This document shows positions 38,901 through 49,080 of a DNA stretch of 64,000 bases, piece by piece (position 1 is the stretch's first letter; the number at the start of each line of letters is the position of its first letter). A program made the position numbers and the translations under genes. The notes beneath the pieces are model-generated. The model ran no database searches and was not told the origin of the DNA. It was given only the letters and a program-made list of their open reading frames with translations. The stretch covers positions 4,154,001 to 4,218,000 of the forward strand of contig NC_039499.1 in the NCBI RefSeq assembly GCF_003590095.1, written 5' to 3'. The DNA comes from Trichoplusia ni (lineage: Eukaryota > Arthropoda > Insecta > Lepidoptera > Noctuidae).

Positions 38901-41629
38901 AACTTCAAATTACATAAACACGTGGAAAATGCGAGTGTCTGGTATAGTCACAACATTCTTTCGATTTAATGACATTCCTGGATTATGTACCGTTCGTAAT
39001 AACATGGATATTTCTAAGTAGGTCTGAGAGCTTTCATACACGAGGCAATGCAAACTTCAATAACAAATAATGTTGGTTCCTATGGGTCATTCATGTCGAT
39101 CATTGAGATTGCAGTGAATATTAATAATTTTTCGAATACTGAATGGCAACATACTTCCCAAAGTAGACCCAGCTACATGAATTAAAACATCCCATTATAC
39201 ATTACTTTTTACTTCAAATAGAGATTTAAGTCTGTTTTTAAAGCTCTTGCCTTGTCATCTGATACGATGTATCTGCCTCCAGTCTAACAGGATGCAGTTG
39301 AGTATCAGTGTTTTACCTAGCCGGTGCTTGTGTGACCTCCTCAACTGAGTTACCTGGGCTGTATGATACCCTAAATCAGACTTTCTAACATGATATCTTT
39401 TAGTCAGAGTTGTTGTCCGACTTTCTAGCTTCTGACTACCTGTAACAACTGTCAAAGATGTTCAAGAGTCACAATGTAAGTAATATCTCTTACCTCAGTG
39501 TTCGCGAATTTGGTGACAAGTATGAAGCAGTGTTGGTTGAGGTGGCTCTTCAGCGTGGTCGGTATATCCGGCTGGTCCGCCAGCCTCGGTGGGCACTGAT
39601 ACCGCAACCGCTCCAGCCAGTTGCTCTGTGCTCGCTTTATAAGACTCTCCTCGGCTAGGTAACGCATTCGCACCCGAAAGTCGTTGACCTCCGAACTTCG
39701 AATGTTGTCGAATTCATTTAGACCTAGAGAAAATACAATAAATTTAAATGTGGAAATGTTAAACAGAAAAATGATTTCACCGTTTTCAGAATATGGACGA
39801 AAAAAGAGGCAACTCAATAAGATAGTTTGTAATGATTTAAACAGTGTATTATCAGAAACTTAATTAGATTTTATAGCGTATCCTAAATTCGATATCTTCT
39901 ATTCACTTTCTCATTGTTGCTAACATTTGTATTTCGCTAAACCAATTTGCGATACATTGTTTCCGAACGAACAAATCAGTAAATGAATGAATTTAGTGAT
40001 GTAACAATTGGTCTTATCAATTCAAAGTACAATAAACAATTGTATAATCAGTGGTTTAGGGCACAAAACATAACCGAAATGAAATACATATGTATTCAAG
40101 AGGTCGATAACCTGATGGGTTCATTGTTCATTCATAAAACGTAATGTTACATATTAATATTGATAAGTTTAGTTATATTCGAAACTTAGATGAAATTAGA
40201 AGTCGAATTTTAAAATTTCTTGAAAAATAATCACTTTGACCTTCACATATGAGTATTTTTTCAAATTGGGCCTGGAAAAATCTATATTTCAGAATTTTAA
40301 GAATTCTTTTTAATTATTTATCATCGTTCAACAATCACTACCGTGTAGTTAAATCTTAATTATAGTATTATTAGACATTACCTTATTGGTAAGGTATGCA
40401 CCAATAATACGTTCACCAGAATTTACATAAAACAGTGATCATGACATTACAAGATCTAAATTATAATTTACATTGATTAATTGTAATGGTATGTCATGTA
40501 GGAATTTTCCCCAAATTTTGAGGAAATGAACATCACCATCTATAACAACTTTCATAAACAAGGAAGTACATCCAAAACTCAATAACATTTTACTATTTTC
40601 ACATAGTACAGTACTCACGTTTTCCAATTAAATGACTTATATGAGTGTTTAGTAATTGCTCTCCAGGTCTTTCAAACGACCTCTTCACAATCATAAGAAC
40701 ACCGCATACTGGTTTGATGTCACGGATGCGCTTGTTCTCATCGTCAACCTCCTCCGGTACCGCAAGAGAGTTGACGAATTGGAAAACATAGCTGGACATC
40801 TCATGCAACATCCCAAATAGGGGATAGTTGGCCGCCCGGTACCAAATGTCCTGCAAAGAGTATGTAGTTGTAACAACTGGACTACGGGTAGAAAGAACAT
40901 GGGGCTAACATAAAATTAAATGATTTTACAAAAAAAAAGTGGTAAAAAAAACATCTCGAAAAACTTTTAATTTCAAAAGTATAGTTCATTATGGTGATAA
41001 TCCCACAGAATTATTTCTACTAAACAGTTTGGATCAATTCGGGAAAGTAAACATTTATTTATCAAAATGAAGATCAAATGTATATTCAGTATTATTCAGG
41101 TCATAATCATAAAAATAATTTCGAACATTTATCTCACAACATGATAAAATAAAAGAAAAGCAAGTAAGGCAAGTGTGTACAATTCAGAATCTAATTCATG
41201 TCAAATTAAAAATAACAACATCATTATTGTTTTTTTTACTATAGGACCAATTCTTTAACAGGAAACTGCCGGTTTTATTATTGAGAACAAAATATCAAAC
41301 CACCTACATGATAAAAAATATGTATTGTACTGTAAACAATGCAAACTACTTTCTAAATGTACCTAACAAATGTATCTGTAAACATGTTACTCAATACTTT
41401 GACCCACTTTCCAAAAATGCAATCAAAATATAGTCGGCGAGAGGTGTGAGTCACGCGAGGGTGTTCCTTTCCTGTCACTAACCTCTTTGACATCCTGAAG
41501 AGTAGCATCCCAACTAATCTTCAGAGGAATGTAAACAGAGTTCGGCAGCAGGCACGTGAGCTCTACGACGTCCGACGGCGAGGACGTCCAGTAGTCCCAC
41601 GTAAACGGACAACTCGGCGCAGGAACCAT
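26958..41629 (-). CDS. Pi3K92E: Class IA PI3-kinase catalytic subunit p110 (18 coding exons)
   Basis: This enzyme phosphorylates PI(4,5)P2 to PI(3,4,5)P3 at the plasma membrane downstream of insulin-type receptors, partnered with a p85/p60 adaptor. The coding exons, 5' to 3', are 41629-41483, 40850-40619, 39723-39494, 35061-34809, 34542-34364, 34043-33825, 33465-33263, 32798-32607, 32192-31986, 31693-31550, 31282-31158, 30872-30728, 30356-30168, 29710-29568, 29123-28969, 28150-27971, 27685-27566 and 27080-26958. All have GT-AG boundaries and consistent phases, totalling 3186 nt or 1061 aa, the normal family length. The order is adaptor-binding domain (about 1-115), Ras-binding (about 165-290), C2 (about 320-490), helical (about 500-700) and kinase (about 760-1050). 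The ATP lysine is K792, the catalytic loop DRHPDN is 908-913, the DFG is 926-928, and the activation loop has basic KRER at 941-944, as needed for PIP2 use. The C-terminus reads NWAFHNF, not the WIF of vertebrate p110-alpha. The symbol is that of the fly orthologue. Confidence 0.95.
27518..27558 (-). promoter_or_regulatory. Perfect 18-bp stem-loop next to the exon 17 donor
   Basis: The sequence 27518-27535 and its exact reverse complement 27541-27558 flank a 5-nt loop. The minus-strand donor GT is at 27565-27564, so the stem begins 5 nt beyond the GT, on the kinase transcript. A stable hairpin at that place can hide a 5' splice site or act as a Drosha-type substrate. This is inference; only the inverted repeat itself is observed. 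Confidence 0.6.
29425..29475 (+). repeat. Dispersed hairpin-repeat copy in kinase intron 14
   Basis: GAGGAAGCGAGACGTAACAA faces TAGCGGCGTCTTACTTCCTC around ACACTGTGCG. The arms are clear, but the usual AGACCTACTTTAAGAGCT tail is missing or changed. It lies about 90 bp from exon 14 of the kinase gene. Confidence 0.5.
29971..30062 (+). repeat. Interspersed repeat copy A (CGCGTCAGCTCA family)
   Basis: The segment from CGCGTCAGCTCAAGATTAAA to CATGAGTAAACCCTTTGCAG matches copy B at 52000-52100 base for base over most of its length, including CGATAAATACGC and GAGTAAAC. The family is probably the 3' part of a retroelement. This copy lies in kinase intron 13. Confidence 0.65.
30585..30645 (+). repeat. 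Retroelement 3'-end fragment
   Basis: GGGGAGGCCTATGTCTAAGC followed by AGTGGATGAATATGGGCTGA and a GATGATGATG tail. I recognise this as the 3' end of a common lepidopteran non-LTR retrotransposon, whose open frame usually ends just before it. The fragment sits in kinase intron 12. Confidence 0.65.
31895..31978 (+). repeat. Retroelement fragment abutting the exon 9 donor
   Basis: GATCTCATGGGCAAAGGCCT and CTCCCTTTCGGACC resemble the GGGCAAAGGCCTC motif of a common lepidopteran retrotransposon. It ends within about 10 bp of the kinase exon 9 donor (GT at 31985-31984), so the repeat forms the start of intron 9 as transcribed. Confidence 0.45.
33545..33720 (+). mobile_element. SINE/LINE-derived repeat in kinase intron 6
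   Basis: CCCGGATGGGAAGTCATTAA, then ATGACTTCTATCGC, then GGGGAATGTCAGATTCTACC and ACCCATGTTCC follow the order of a very common lepidopteran interspersed repeat (GGGATGGGAAGTCAT, then TGTCAGACTCT, then CCCGTTCC). Divergence is moderate. It nearly fills the 359-bp intron between exons 7 and 6. Confidence 0.65.
35627..37218 (+). CDS. LRRC23: LRRC23-like radial spoke protein (4 exons)
   Basis: LRRC23 is a leucine-rich-repeat component of the radial spoke in motile cilia and sperm flagella. The exons are 35627-35802, 36002-36599, 36665-36840 and 37116-37218, with GT-AG sites and phases 2, 0 and 2, giving 1053 nt or 350 aa, close to the vertebrate length of about 340. The N-terminus is acidic (EEEHEQEAEEAPESE). 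Repeats then follow of the type LxxLxLxxNxI (FLDVSENYL, VIVMNHNQI, VIDLRYNEI, SLYLAGNKI, ILHVRNNPI, YINLRNCKV, LETLNMRGC), and the tail is Glu-rich (EEEIEEEHEEE). The whole gene lies inside intron 3 of the PI3-kinase gene, on the opposite strand. AATAAA at 37561-37566 is a likely polyadenylation signal, so the 3' UTR would contain a hairpin repeat. Confidence 0.88.
37235..37345 (+). repeat. Dispersed hairpin-repeat copy in the LRRC23 3' UTR
   Basis: TTGTTGAAGCGAGACGTAGC faces AGTCGTCTGTCTCGCTCTCC, then CACAATTTAAACAACCCTGT and TTTAAGAGCTTAGTATAAGA. The arms and tail match the family. It starts 17 bp after the LRRC23 stop codon and ends before the polyadenylation signal at 37561, so it should be part of the mature mRNA. 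Confidence 0.65.
37561..37566 (+). terminator. LRRC23 polyadenylation signal
   Basis: AATAAA, followed by GTGTGTCAGTCGG, a GT-rich downstream element, about 340 bp after the LRRC23 stop codon. Confidence 0.6.
37600..39493. other. Rest of kinase intron 3, no gene seen
   Basis: This is AT-rich intron sequence between the LRRC23 polyadenylation site and kinase exon 3. It includes a perfect 14-bp palindrome CTAGACTAGTCTAG (38087-38100), followed by TATTTATA (38103-38110) and TCAGTT. I could not make these into a convincing promoter because the spacing is too short. Confidence 0.5.
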
Positions 41630-42938
41630 TGTTTTGGTATTATTTTCCCAGGTTGCTCGAATTACCCCCGCGACATTTTACTAACTTTCACTGATAACTT
41701 ACGTCTGCAGCGACTCGGTCGCTACTAACAACTGAAAATAATACACACAAGACATAACTCATTGGTCACTGTTGTTGAAACCACAGCGATGTTGAATCAT
41801 AGCATTTCCTGGTATTTTACGACAGGCATATCGCCATTCGAAATGAAACTGTCAACGATAATATTACACAAACAACATCACAACAAGTGTTGAGAACACT
41901 TTTTCTTAGATTACCTTTTCATGAAACGTTTACATACTTCATAAAATATTGAACGTACGAAATAAAGTTACTGAAATATGTTTTTGTGAAATTGTAAATA
42001 AAGATTACGTGCAACAAACTACGAGCAAAGTAAATTGTTTATGGGTTCTTTGTTTTTCTTAAAAATATAGGTTTTTAGATTTGATTACTTATCTTTTTAG
42101 ACGGAATGAAATTGATAAACTTCAAAGTTTTCAATTTTTATAAATGAGTATCTAGATTTTTTTAATCTACCTTTAATACAGCCATTGTGAACGGAGTCTT
42201 TGCAAGTATTTTTAGATCTACAAAGTTTGCGAAAAAGAACTCATGGTCATGATCATTGCCAAACTTTTGAGGCCTCACTGAAGCATGATTTACAGTTGAT
42301 TTATTTCTTCGGGTGTCTTATGAGTTATGAGCAACGAAAGGGGAGCCAAATGTTCCTCACTTTCCCTAACGGAGGTACAAACAAAAGCTAACTGGGCCTT
42401 TATTAGGCCTCTGTGTGTCTCAATATGAGTAAAATGTACTACCGAAAACGGGGAGAAGATGCGTGCAATCTGAAACTATTAAGCCGATTTCCAGCTAATA
42501 CTATTTATAGTGTAAAGATCAAAGTAAAAAGAGGATAAGTAAGATTAAACAAACAAATATTTATCTCCTAATATTATCGCTTGGGATATCTGCATCACAA
42601 TAATCAGTTGTTAAAGGACAGTATTTTCAACCAGACAGATGCAGAATCTTAAGTGAAATTAATATTATTTTTATGGATTTTATAATTAAAAAATTAGTGA
42701 CTTAGGGTTTGCAATAAAACACAATACAAACTATTGGAATCCTTTTGTTGCAGTACTCCAAGCTTACCATCAACATTAAATTAGTATAGATAAAAGAGAA
42801 CGATAATAATCTTGATTTCGTGAATGCACTATTTCTCGAACGCAGTTTAACCTACCTCCAGAACTTGACGTTTGTCTCGTGACATTATTGGGAAATATTT
42901 AGCTATAATGCTTTTTATGAATGTATTGACTAAATACA
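41630..42938. promoter_or_regulatory. Divergent promoter region, PI3K (minus) and NSUN5 (plus)
   Basis: The two start codons are 1309 bp apart and face away from each other. In the kinase leader (minus strand) there is a 4-codon upstream open frame at 41676-41662 (ATG TCG CGG GGG TAA) and a donor-like GCAGAC-GTAAGT at 41703/41702. These point to a leader that may be spliced or translationally restrained. The kinase start is in AACAATGG, a good context. No other open frame here looks coding. Confidence 0.5.
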
Positions 42939-45900
42939 ATGTTTGAACATTCAGTCAAAGTACCAAGACATTACAAAATCGCTGCAAATATCTTTAAGAA
43001 AGTCTCTACAGAAGGTGGAAGCGTTAAGTCTTTGTTATACGACGACAAACTTCGGCATTTTGTGAGTATTTACTTACATACATTTATTTTGCCTTGATAT
43101 TGTCCCCTTTGACTATTATTAGTTTGTCATATTTACAGAGGACGAATGTGCTTTTCGCACTTATAACAGAAACAATCAAACATGCGGGTGACATAGACAA
43201 AATATTTGAGAACAGTAAAATATTAGAAAACGAGACACGTTTAGACCCATGGCTAGCCAAAATTCTCACCGCAGAACTCCTGTTCGGCAAAAAGGCTTTA
43301 CCTGGCAAAAGCAAGCCGGAGCAAACAGTCCTTTCATACAAAGACCAGTTTGAGAAATATATTTCTGACCATCAAGATGACTTGAAGACTGAAGGTAATT
43401 GTTTTTTATTCTTTTTTCAGATCTAAGACCTCCGTAGACTAAGCACAATGGCCGACGCAGACAAAGGTCCATTGCTATCTAAGAACACTCAACAGACTGT
43501 CTTAGTGTTGGCAAATCTGTTTATGTACAGTGTCGCTATGTTTACTTTACCTTTTGTCGCCTTTTTCGGGGTCCGTCATATTCTAACAGAATATTACCCA
43601 GTAGGCACATTTTTGGTGAATGTGTGGTCAGTTGTCTCTGCTGTAGTGGTAGTGAACATTATTATATTTGTGTATGCTTATAAAGCATATCATGAGAAAG
43701 AGTATGATGATGATGGGAATGAGGTAGACCAGCATGCATACCCGAGTGCACCAGAACCAACTGAAAAGAGCAGTTTGAACTTAAAGCAAGATTGATGCAT
43801 TTACAAACATTCCAAATTTCTATACAGTATTACATTGCTAGCTTATTTTAAGGATATAATGTGAATGTATCAAGCAATGTGACTAATATGATGTATCTAT
43901 TACTTACTTATATTGATGAAAAACTTCACTCTTAATTTTCTGTGTGATTTACACCTAGAAATTCTATAGATAGATATTAAAATATAACTGATTAAATGTC
44001 TTTGTTTTATTTAAACATTTCTGTGAAGCCATGGAACATGTAAACATATTGTGTAATTCACAACCCAATATTAAGGAACTGAAGTACCATTTTAAATGGA
44101 AATGGAGAGCAATTTTAACTTAATAGGATGTGGATTAGTTTGTAAATTATTTTTTTATGTTCAGATGGTAATAAAAGCACTGGCAACATGCTACTTGCAC
44201 TATGGACTCAATTTAATACTTACTGGATACCATTTAATACTGCAGTTAATTAGAAGACTTTTTTTTTCATTATAAAAATAACTCCCACTCCAATTAATTG
44301 AATCCTTGTTTCATAATGATTCCACTCACATGCACATAAGTCTTACTCACAACTGAGTTGAGTTAAGATAGAAAATAGGGTTCTATTTCAATGGAGTTAA
44401 TATTGTGTTGGTCTTGGACTCGACACTAGCGCTAATTTGTGTAGTGACAGAAGTTAGAACCTTAATTAAAGGTTGAAAATGCTCATAGCACTTGATCGCT
44501 ACTGATTACTGGTTTAGTTTGTAAGTACCATTTCAGGACCGAATCGAAAACCAATACTAGCAGCCAACCAGTTCTGAGATTAAACCTCCAGTTTTAAGTT
44601 CTAAAATAAATAAAAAAAACTATTTGCCACACGATCTATAATGTATTTTTTCCTCTTTTTTTCTTACGATCTAGTTGCGCCACGACCACGTTATGTCCGA
44701 ATCAACACCAATCTCCTTACAACATCGGACGCAATCAGAGCATTCCAAGATGAAGGCTACAAGTTCATTCGCTGCACGTCAGGGTCCTATGCCGACTACC
44801 TAGAACAGATACAGAAACTCACAGAGTATGACTTTACACAGGACTATCACATCAAGACCATATTCGTGTTTGCAGCGGGCACGAAGTTACATGAACATGA
44901 ATTGTACTTGGAGAATAAAATTATTCTTCAAGATAAGGTGCGTTATTATATAAGTTATTAAAAAAAACTGGCACATAAAAGCTATTTAGTGTGAAAAAAT
45001 GAAGGTGAAACGCTTTTGTCCCGTTGTATTCGAGAATACAGCTCGAGAATACGATGAATACAATTTTAACTCAATTGGATTTCAAATTAAATTCAATTTG
45101 TGAATTAAATAGTAACAACTTTCACAGGTGATTGTGAAATTTAAAAAGCTTTAGAAAAATAATACTTTTTCTAATGCTTTCAACATATTATAAACAGAAA
45201 AGCATCAACTTTTGAAACATTGAATGATTGAGTAATAAATCCCAACTTACCTTTTTTATAATAACCTCGCTTCTATTCTCCAGGCCACAGCGATGGCTGT
45301 CCACCTGCTGGCGCCGCCGCCAGGGAGTGTCGTGTTGGACATGTGTGCCGCCCCTGGCATGAAGACCACTCAGCTGGCTGCTTATATGAGGAACAATGTA
45401 TGTTAATAACACAACTTATAATATATCGAACTTCAAAAATAATTTGAATACAAGTGCATACAAGTATTAGTAATACTTTCTACAGAAATCGTTTTATTAA
45501 AATGCTTCCTCGTAACATTTGATTATTCTCAAAATGTATGTTAAACACATTCCCAGTAATGTCACAGTAATAAAGGCTTCAAACGAGGGCATAATTAAAG
45601 CAAATGTAGACTAATAAAATACAAAAAAAAAACACATAAAACTGAAATTAATTAATAACTTAGTCATATGCCAAGGCAAAAGTAATCGTAGTTTTTTTAT
45701 ACAGGGTCGCATATTTGCCGTCGAGAGGAATGAAAAAAGGTATCAAACGCTAAGTGAGTTCGTAGTAAGGACTGGATCGACCTGCGTAGAGACGTTTCAT
45801 AAAGACTCTTTGGAGATCAAGAGAGGTGACATGGATGATGTTGAATATATACTGCTGGACCCCAGTTGTTCTGGATCAGGTACTTTGTATAATATCGTGT

Positions 45901-47147
45901 TTATTTTTAATTTTTGATGAGTAGAAAATCATATAGTATACATTCTGTATATCAAGATGATAAATGACAATTCAAGTCTTACGACAACTGTGCTATGTTA
46001 AAAGTCGCGGAATAAGAATAAAAGACATTTTTTTATTAAAAAGTAAAGCTTTAATATGAGTAATAGTTAATGTTATAAGAGTATGAGTAATAAGTGAGAA
46101 AATCAAATTCTACATAAGAAAAAAACCTTTTTCTAATGATATTAATATCTTGATCATTTTGTAGGCATGGACTTCTGCGTGCACAACTACATAGAAAGCA
46201 CACGACTAGCGAAGCTCACATCACTCCAAGAGAAATTCCTGAAACACGCTATGAATGCTTTTCCCAAAGTTAAAAGAATAGTTTACAGCACCTGTTCTCT
46301 ATTCCCTGAAGAAAATGAACGCGTGATCACTAATGTAGTTAAAACTTCTAGAACTAAATGGAGAGTCCAAGATGTCAAAGAGCTGTTAAAAGGACAGTGG
46401 AATAATGTTGGATCTGGTATGTACGGGAGTATGGGAGCAAGATGCATGTATGCAAAACCTGATTCAGATTTCACAACAGGATTCTTCTTAGCCGTCCTTG
46501 ATAGAGATCCAAAAGATTTACAGAAGAGTTTAGATGGTGAAAAAGCAGGCAAGAAAGAGAAGAAATATAAGGTTGAAAATGGAAGCAGTGATAGTGAATT
46601 ATCTAGTAAAAAGACAAGGGACGTAGGTGAAGAAGTCAATGGAGTTCAAAATGACATGGAGGTTGAGGAAACTAAGCCTAAGAAAAAGAAGAAGAAAGAT
46701 AAAGAGGCAAACGAAAATACAGAACCTGATTCTACTAATGTAGACACAGAATATTCTACAGAAACGTCAACTAAAAAGAAAAAGAAACGCAAACATGATG
46801 AACCTCAACCAGTAACTCAAATTATAGAAGAATTAAACGAATTAGCTGTAGAAGATGAAGCCCCAAAGAAAAAAAAGAAGAAAGATAAGAAAAGAGAAGA
46901 GGAAAACACTGAATCTCTTGTTGGAAATAATATTGAAGAAGATTCAGAAGTACCTAAAAAGAAGAAAAAGCGGAAAAAGGACTTAGATAAGACTATTGGT
47001 GAGGAAACGGAACTTACTGAAAATCAAGTCAAGAAGAAGAAATCCAAAAAGGATGATCATGAATTATCCGAAAGCGTAAACACTGGAGATACGAGTGAAG
47101 TCAGCGAAGCACCAAAAAAGAAAAAGAAGAAAAATAAAGGTGAATAG
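42939..47147 (+). CDS. NSUN5: NSUN5-type rRNA (cytosine-C5) methyltransferase (6 exons)
   Basis: NSUN5 methylates a conserved cytosine in 25S/28S rRNA, using S-adenosylmethionine, in the nucleolus. The exons are 42939-43061, 43139-43394, 44675-44937, 45284-45397, 45705-45879 and 46165-47147, with GT-AG sites and consistent phases, giving 1914 nt or 637 aa. The SAM-binding motif DMCAAPGMKT is at 233-242. The motif IV cysteine, in DPSCSG, is C307. The catalytic cysteine, in YSTCS, is C354. The N-terminal part (HYKIAANIFKKVSTEGGSVK, then PWLAKILTAELLFGKK) matches the NSUN5 pattern. The C-terminus, about 415-637, is a low-complexity tail of repeated K5-K6 runs alternating with acidic stretches, likely for nucleolar retention. 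That makes it longer than the human protein. Intron 2 contains the whole VMA21 gene. Confidence 0.93.
43448..43795 (+). CDS. VMA21: VMA21 V-ATPase assembly factor
   Basis: VMA21 is an ER membrane chaperone that escorts assembly of the V-ATPase Vo proton channel. This single-exon frame gives 115 aa. There are two hydrophobic helices, about residues 20-45 (VLVLANLFMYSVAMFTLPFV) and about 55-80 (FLVNVWSVVSAVVVVNIIIF), joined by the short RHILTEYYPV loop typical of the family. The N-terminus and acidic C-tail are cytosolic. The start is the first ATG after the acceptor-like TTCTTTTTTCAG (ending 43420) and lies in CACAATGG. It sits in intron 2 of NSUN5 on the same strand, with the start codon only 54 bp after the NSUN5 exon 2 end. 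The polyadenylation signal is probably AATAAA at 44170-44175. Confidence 0.92.
   Translation: MADADKGPLLSKNTQQTVLVLANLFMYSVAMFTLPFVAFFGVRHILTEYYPVGTFLVNVWSVVSAVVVVNIIIFVYAYKAYHEKEYDDDGNEVDQHAYPSAPEPTEKSSLNLKQD
44170..44175 (+). terminator. Probable VMA21 polyadenylation signal
   Basis: AATAAA 375 bp after the VMA21 stop codon and 500 bp before NSUN5 exon 3. Use of this signal would end VMA21 transcripts inside the NSUN5 intron. Confidence 0.45.
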
Positions 47148-47197
47148 TAAATTGTAAATTGGTTACATCATGTGTACCGAAGTTTTTTTTACATGTT

Positions 47198-47203
47198 AAT
47201 AAA
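47198..47203 (+). terminator. NSUN5 polyadenylation signal
   Basis: AATAAA about 50 bp after the NSUN5 stop codon, followed by a T/G-rich stretch (TTTTGGCTTCTTTT). Confidence 0.65.
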
Positions 47204-47922
47204 TGAGTATAAGAATCATTTTGGCTTCTTTTATTTCAGTCAATTACTAAGTCCATGAAAAGAAGGAATTGCCAAACCAAAAACAATAAAATTTGAAAAA
47301 AAACATTTCTATCGTAGCATTTGGTACTACCAAGCAGGAAAAAACAGTATCAGCTATGAAATGTTATTGAATCTTATGAATCAAAAATCTACACGTGACT
47401 TGCAAATGCTAAAATGTGACAACAATTTTGATTTGAATGTAGTTGTCCTGTACTATGATACAAAGATGAACAGATATGCAACTATTGGGGGACTAGCATT
47501 AAAATTTGCACGTTAAAAACGATTTCATCGTCTAGACTCGCAATTACCAAGAAAACACTTATTTCTTTACAAAAAATCACTTCTCTTCATTCGATAAATT
47601 GTCGACATTAAGTAGGGCAAATGTCATAAGCGGCGTTTATTTCGTCTAGCCATCGTTTCTAAGAAATACAAGTACTTAGTTACACTATTTTTTTCTTACT
47701 TCATTTTAATTTGAGCTTTATGGTTATAGTCCGAGGTGTTAGTTTACTGTGCTGCGGTATCAGATGTAAATACACGCTATGCTGTTTTGGTGTCACGAAT
47801 GTGTCGTGCGCCCTTATTTTCTTTGCATATTTGGCGGGTTGTTGAAAATTACGATTTCTATATAGTAACCTAGTATGTATTATATCACTGATACTTGTGA
47901 TTGATGTATAGGAAGACGAGTA
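47204..47922. other. Intergenic sequence before the foldback element
   Basis: No coding exon was recognised. AT-rich, with no repeat family that I can name, ending at the target-site duplication AGTATTTG (47923-47930). Confidence 0.5.
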
Positions 47923-47930
47923 AGTATTTG
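47923..47930. repeat. Left target-site duplication of the foldback element
   Basis: AGTATTTG directly before the left terminus ATGTCCGT; identical to 49081-49088. Confidence 0.88.
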
Positions 47931-49080
47931 ATGTCCGTATGGATTGAGGAGCCACTTTCGATTTAAAAAGGAAGCTCGCCCCCTTATTTAGTAGGAAAGT
48001 AAATAATTTTGTAGACCGAATCCTGAAATTTGTAGTATATGTCTAAAGTTATGTAACTGTGAATGTGGCTCCTCAATCCAAACATCTGAATTGAGGAGCC
48101 ACCTGAAACACGGAAAGTATTCCATGTATATTTTTGAAAATTTTGTATCATTTAGTAGCAATTGTGTATAGTGTCTACTAAAAATTTGAGCCCAGTACTG
48201 TTTATATTCAAGAATATACAATACTTTTAATGTGGCTCCTCGATCTATACACAAGAGCATGAATTGCCATGAAAGTTATTGGTCAATTTATATTCCACTC
48301 TAAAGACATTTAGTAGTAAGTGTGTTCGAATTTGTAGCATATGGACAAAGTAGTAGACTGAGCGAATTTAATAAATAAATGCATTTCATTTGGCTCCTCA
48401 ATCGTGACGTCTGCATAATAAATAATTGACTGTACCTACCTGAGATCAAAACGGAATAAAATACCAGAGACACTAACATTTAGTATAAACGGTCTACTAA
48501 ATACATATGCACAGATCAACATTGTATATGTTTTTCAGATACCGAACATATACAGGTAATAATAAAAAGTAGGTACAGTCAATTATTTATTATGCAGACG
48601 TCACGATTGAGGAGCCAAATGAAATGCATTTATTTATTAAATTCGCTCAGTCTACTACTTTGTCCATATACTACAAATTCGAACACACTTACTACTAAAT
48701 GTCTTTAGAGTGGAATATAAATTGACCAATAACTTTCATGGCAATTCATGCTCTTGTGTATAGATCGAGGAGCCACATTAAAAGTATTGTATATTCTTGA
48801 ATATAAACAGTACTGGGCTCAAATTTTTAGTAGACACTATACACAATTGCTACTAAATGATACAAAATTTTCAAAAATATACATGGAATACTTTCCGTGT
48901 TTCAGGTGGCTCCTCAATTCAGATGTTTGGATTGAGGAGCCACATTCACAGTTACATAACTTTAGACATATTATACTACAAATTTCAGGATTCGGTCTAC
49001 AAAATTATTTACTTTCCTACTAAATAAGGGGGCGAGCTTCCTTTTTAAATCGAAAGTGGCTCCTCAATCCATACGGACAT
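47931..49080. mobile_element. 1150-bp foldback transposon with 8-bp target duplication
   Basis: The left arm is 47931-48439 and the right arm 48569-49080; the loop is 48440-48568. The arms are near-perfect reverse complements. I found one 3-bp insertion (an extra TAT at about 48970, right arm) and one substitution (C at about 48340 against T). The flanks are AGTATTTG at 47923-47930 and AGTATTTG at 49081-49088, an exact 8-bp duplication. The termini begin ATGTCCGTATGGATTGAGG. An 8-bp duplication is characteristic of hAT-type transposition and also occurs in P-type and Merlin-type elements. There is no transposase, so the element is non-autonomous. Each arm contains five copies of GGCTCCTCAATC or its complement. 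Confidence 0.9.

Noticed and set aside
47988..49023. Two nearly identical 90-91 residue proteins on opposite strands
   Set aside because: They are mirror images produced by the inverted arms of the foldback element. They contain its repeated motif and show no domain, so they are not a gene pair.
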